64,000 nt of DNA from positions 1 through 64,000 of the forward strand of contig CANLTN010000004.1 in NCBI GenBank assembly GCA_947494035.1, read 5' to 3'. Origin of the DNA: Pseudovibrio sp947494035. Lineage in GTDB: Bacteria > Pseudomonadota > Alphaproteobacteria > Rhizobiales > Stappiaceae. Of the stretch, positions 61,345 to 64,000 are shown piece after piece. The notes under the pieces are model-generated. The model was not told where the DNA came from, did not search any database, and worked only from the letters and a program-made list of their open reading frames with translations. Each line of letters begins with the position of its first letter. Position 1 is the first letter of the stretch. A program made the translations under genes and the position numbers.

Positions 61345-64000
61345 TCAGGACTCACCGGTTGAAGCCGGTTCAGGAAAACGTTTCTTCAAAGCATCCACAA
61401 GCGGACCCATACGGGTGCCCAGGGAGCCCTTCACCATTACAATGTCATTGGGACGCACTTCCGACAAAAGGTCTTTTTCCAACTCGTCGGAAGTTTCTGA
61501 ATAGGCACCTCTGGTCTGCGCAGACAACTGGTCCCAGAGCATCTTCATATGGGTGCCCACACAATAAACCACGTCGATCTTGGCGCGTTCCAGCTCTTCC
61601 GCAAGATCCGCATGTAACTGAGCTGACTCTGCGCCTAATTCGAGCATATCCCCCAAAACGGCAATGCGGCGACCATTCTTCACTACTGGCAAACCCGCCA
61701 CCAGATTGATAGCAGCCCGCATACTGGCCGGATTGGCGTTGTAGCTCTCGTCAACAAGCAAGGCCGTGCCACCATTCACATCAAGAACGCTCTGCGCACC
61801 GCGCCCTTTGGGAGCAGACATTTCCGCCAGCGCAAGACCTGCAAAGGCAAGGTTTGCACCCAGCTCCATGACCCCGGTCAGCACACCCAGAGAGTTTATC
61901 ACATGGTGCGCGCCCGGAGCACCGATCTTGTAAGAGATTTCCTGCCCCAAAATATTGGCATTCAAGCAGGAACAGTCAGGATTTGCCGCCACCTTCTTGG
62001 CAACGGACTGCGCGCCCGGCTGCATTCCAAAGCTGACAATGTTCTTCACGCCAGACACAGCGGCAAGATAGCGAAGCAGGTCATACTGGCGATTATCCCG
62101 GTTAAGGATCGCCACACCACCGGGCTCGATCCCCGTGAAGATCTCGGCCTTGGCACGGGCAATATCTTCAACCGAATTGAACGCCTCCAGATGCACCGCC
62201 TCGACTGTAGTCACAATCGCCACATGTGGACGAACCATCTTCACCAATGGCGTAATCTCGCCGCGGTGGTTCATACCAATCTCGAAGATCGCAAATTCCG
62301 TATCAGCAGGCATCCGCGCCAGTGTCAGCGGAACGCCCCAATGGTTATTGAAGCTCGCCACAGGCGCATGGGTAAGACCGGATTTGGAAAGACACAGCCG
62401 CAAAGCTTCCTTCGTGCCCGTCTTACCAACCGATCCGGTCACCGCAATGATCCGTGCCTTAGAACGCGCGCGCGCCGCCACACCAAGGCGCTCCAACGCT
62501 TTAAGAACATCATCGACAGCCACATAGCGACCATCTTCAGGAAGCTCATCCAGCTTGTCGCGCGCAACAACAGCAACAGCAGCGCCAGCCTCAAGGGCAG
62601 CGCCAGCAAACGCATGACCGTCGAAGTTCTCCCCCTTAATCGCAAAGAAGGCCTCTCCGGGCTGAATTCCCCGGCTATCAATGGAAATTCCGGTTATGTC
62701 ATCACTCAGATCACCGTGAACATCCCCATCTACCGCCTCCAGAAAATCAGCAAGCAGCCACAGCGGCCCACGATCTATTTCAGGCAGTTCAATCATTTGC
62801 CGCTCATATTCCGACTTAACTTCCGGATCCAATAGGTTGATATGGGGGACGATAGTCCAGTCAGGCTTGTCTATTGCTGACCTGCGATGTGTTTTTTCTA
62901 GCTTCAATCCCTTAGAGGCAACAATCTTCGGCATGCGGGAAAGTTCTGCAGAAGCAGTTGAACTGCTTAGATCTTTTGAACTTTCCTGCTCCTCCCCTTC
63001 AATGGACTGCGATACATCCTCAAAGCCCTTGGGAGCAACCTCTTCCAGACCGTCATCCGCAGGAAATGCATCGTCATCCGCCTCAGAGCTTTCTTCCTGC
63101 TCCCCGACGTTCTCCGGTTCTGCGTCTGCTTCGGTTTCCGGTTCGGCCTCAGCTTCAATCGCGGCAAGATCGCTGAGCAGCTCGTCTTCAAGCGCTTCCG
63201 GCGTATCTTCCGCAACGAGAGGAAAGCCATCCTTGCCAAAGTCCGGATCATGGCTTTCAACATCAGAAAGCTCAGCATCAGCCAGCTCGTCAGCGCCAAG
63301 GACCCCTTCTTCCAGCGCCAGCCAGCCTTCTTCCTCGCTATCCTGCCTATGATCAGGATTTATCGGATGCTCTGCCTCAAGTTCCTCGACACCGGACTGA
63401 ACAGCCGCCAGCAAATCATCATCATCCAGCGCCTCGGCAGCCGCAGCCTCATCAAGCTCATCGCCGAGAAGGTCCATCTCGTCCAGATCAAGGGTGATCT
63501 CTGGCAAGTCCCCGTCAGACGCAGGTATTGCTTCGGCACCCTCCGAAACCTCTGCAAGCGCCTTCTGAATTTCCTCGTGATCTGAAAACGGAAGGACTTC
63601 GGTTCCGATAATCTGCCCTGTTTCGTGGCCCTTACCAGCCACACAAAGCACATCACCCTCCTGAAGCATCTTCACCCCCTGGTGAATTGCCAGTGCCCGG
63701 TCTCCAATCTCCAGAGCAGCAGGACACGCAGCAACAATCTCCTCGCGGATTTTGTCGGGGTCTTCTGTACGCGGATTATCGTTGGTCACGATGGAAACAT
63801 CAGCAAGACGCGCCGAGATCTCGCCCATCAACGGACGCTTGCCAGCATCGCGATCACCACCACAGCCAAACACATTGATCAGACGCCCCGCCGCAAATGG
63901 GCGCAAGGCAGCAAGCACGTTTTCCAGCGCTTCTGGTTTGTGAGCGTAATCAACAAACACAAGAGCGCCATTTTCGCGGGTGCCCACATGCTCAATCCGG
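61345..64000 (-). CDS. murEF: MurE-MurF fusion ligase (5' end beyond the window)
   Basis: One uninterrupted frame encodes the C-terminal part of MurE, a long acidic linker and a complete MurF. MurE part (visible residues up to about 150): VFVDYAHKPEALENVLAALR, FGCGGDRDAGKRPLMGEIS, TNDNPRTEDPDKI (the DNPR motif that selects meso-diaminopimelate) and CVAGKGHETGQ. Linker of about 250 residues, rich in Glu, Asp, Ala and Ser. MurF part from about residue 400: DDITGISIDSRGIQPGEAFFAIKG, P-loop IAVTGSVGKTGTKEAL, SFNNHWGVPLTLARMP and VDESYNANPASMRAA. MurE adds meso-DAP and MurF adds D-Ala-D-Ala. No internal ribosome site clearly starts a separate MurF. Confidence 0.93.
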   Translation of the reverse strand, partial: RIEHVGTRENGALVFVDYAHKPEALENVLAALRPFAAGRLINVFGCGGDRDAGKRPLMGEISARLADVSIVTNDNPRTEDPDKIREEIVAACPAALEIGDRALAIHQGVKMLQEGDVLCVAGKGHETGQIIGTEVLPFSDHEEIQKALAEVSEGAEAIPASDGDLPEITLDLDEMDLLGDELDEAAAAEALDDDDLLAAVQSGVEELEAEHPINPDHRQDSEEEGWLALEEGVLGADELADAELSDVESHDPDFGKDGFPLVAEDTPEALEDELLSDLAAIEAEAEPETEADAEPENVGEQEESSEADDDAFPADDGLEEVAPKGFEDVSQSIEGEEQESSKDLSSSTASAELSRMPKIVASKGLKLEKTHRRSAIDKPDWTIVPHINLLDPEVKSEYERQMIELPEIDRGPLWLLADFLEAVDGDVHGDLSDDITGISIDSRGIQPGEAFFAIKGENFDGHAFAGAALEAGAAVAVVARDKLDELPEDGRYVAVDDVLKALERLGVAARARSKARIIAVTGSVGKTGTKEALRLCLSKSGLTHAPVASFNNHWGVPLTLARMPADTEFAIFEIGMNHRGEITPLVKMVRPHVAIVTTVEAVHLEAFNSVEDIARAKAEIFTGIEPGGVAILNRDNRQYDLLRYLAAVSGVKNIVSFGMQPGAQSVAKKVAANPDCSCLNANILGQEISYKIGAPGAHHVINSLGVLTGVMELGANLAFAGLALAEMSAPKGRGAQSVLDVNGGTALLVDESYNANPASMRAAINLVAGLPVVKNGRRIAVLGDMLELGAESAQLHADLAEELERAKIDVVYCVGTHMKMLWDQLSAQTRGAYSETSDELEKDLLSEVRPNDIVMVKGSLGTRMGPLVDALKKRFPEPASTGES

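Overview
The window is a gene-dense piece of chromosome from an alphaproteobacterium. The circularly permuted tmRNA gene, an alpha-type SspB, the DUF4169 and ribbon-helix-helix pair, the thyA/folA/hflKC/degP neighbourhood and the dcw cluster running into lpxC-bamD-recN all fit Rhizobiales (Hyphomicrobiales). Moderate GC and gene content would suit a marine Stappiaceae/Pseudovibrio-like organism; that genus guess is inference. No phage, insertion sequence, CRISPR array, rRNA or complete tRNA gene was seen.

Layout. 0-6 kb: a glycine-zipper lipoprotein, a GNAT-Nudix fusion, a PhzF-like protein, then leuA behind a leucine-rich leader peptide. 6-17.3 kb: miaA and serB head to head, degP, the hflK-hflC-DUF2065 operon, an ElaA-type acetyltransferase, a PhyH-like protein and the nucleotide/Kdo operon thyA-kdsB-phosphatase-folA. 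17.6-19.2 kb: permuted ssrA followed by sspB, DUF4169 and a ribbon-helix-helix protein, meeting a very large AsmA gene tail to tail. 23-29 kb: a D-lactate/glycolate-type FAD oxidase, a ClC channel, and an AraC regulator next to azlCD with a shared 18-bp motif before both. 29-39 kb: pepP, a candidate noncoding RNA with repeated anti-Shine-Dalgarno loops, prmA, a Na+/H+ antiporter, uvrD and ligA. 39.4-45.1 kb: an accessory segment (GT87 protein, PEGA lipoprotein, fetAB-like transporter, phosphatase, broken aminoglycoside phosphotransferase, acetyltransferase) lying between ligA and recN. 45.1-64 kb: recN, bamD, lpxC, then ftsZ-ftsA-ftsQ-ddlB-murB-murC-murG-ftsW-murD-mraY and a murE-murF fusion gene that runs off the end, all on the minus strand.

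The minus-strand genes of the last 19 kb form an envelope and division block: precursor ligases and lipid-linked steps, the divisome proteins, the first committed lipid A enzyme (LpxC) and an outer-membrane assembly lipoprotein (BamD). HflKC, DegP, SspB and tmRNA form a protein quality-control theme in the first third.

The most notable observations are the RNA candidate at about 31.03-31.30 kb, with up to six hairpins whose loops carry CCTCC-type motifs, and the in-frame MurE-MurF fusion joined by a roughly 250-residue acidic linker. Start codons were moved from the longest frame where a ribosome site or family alignment argued for it; each case is stated.
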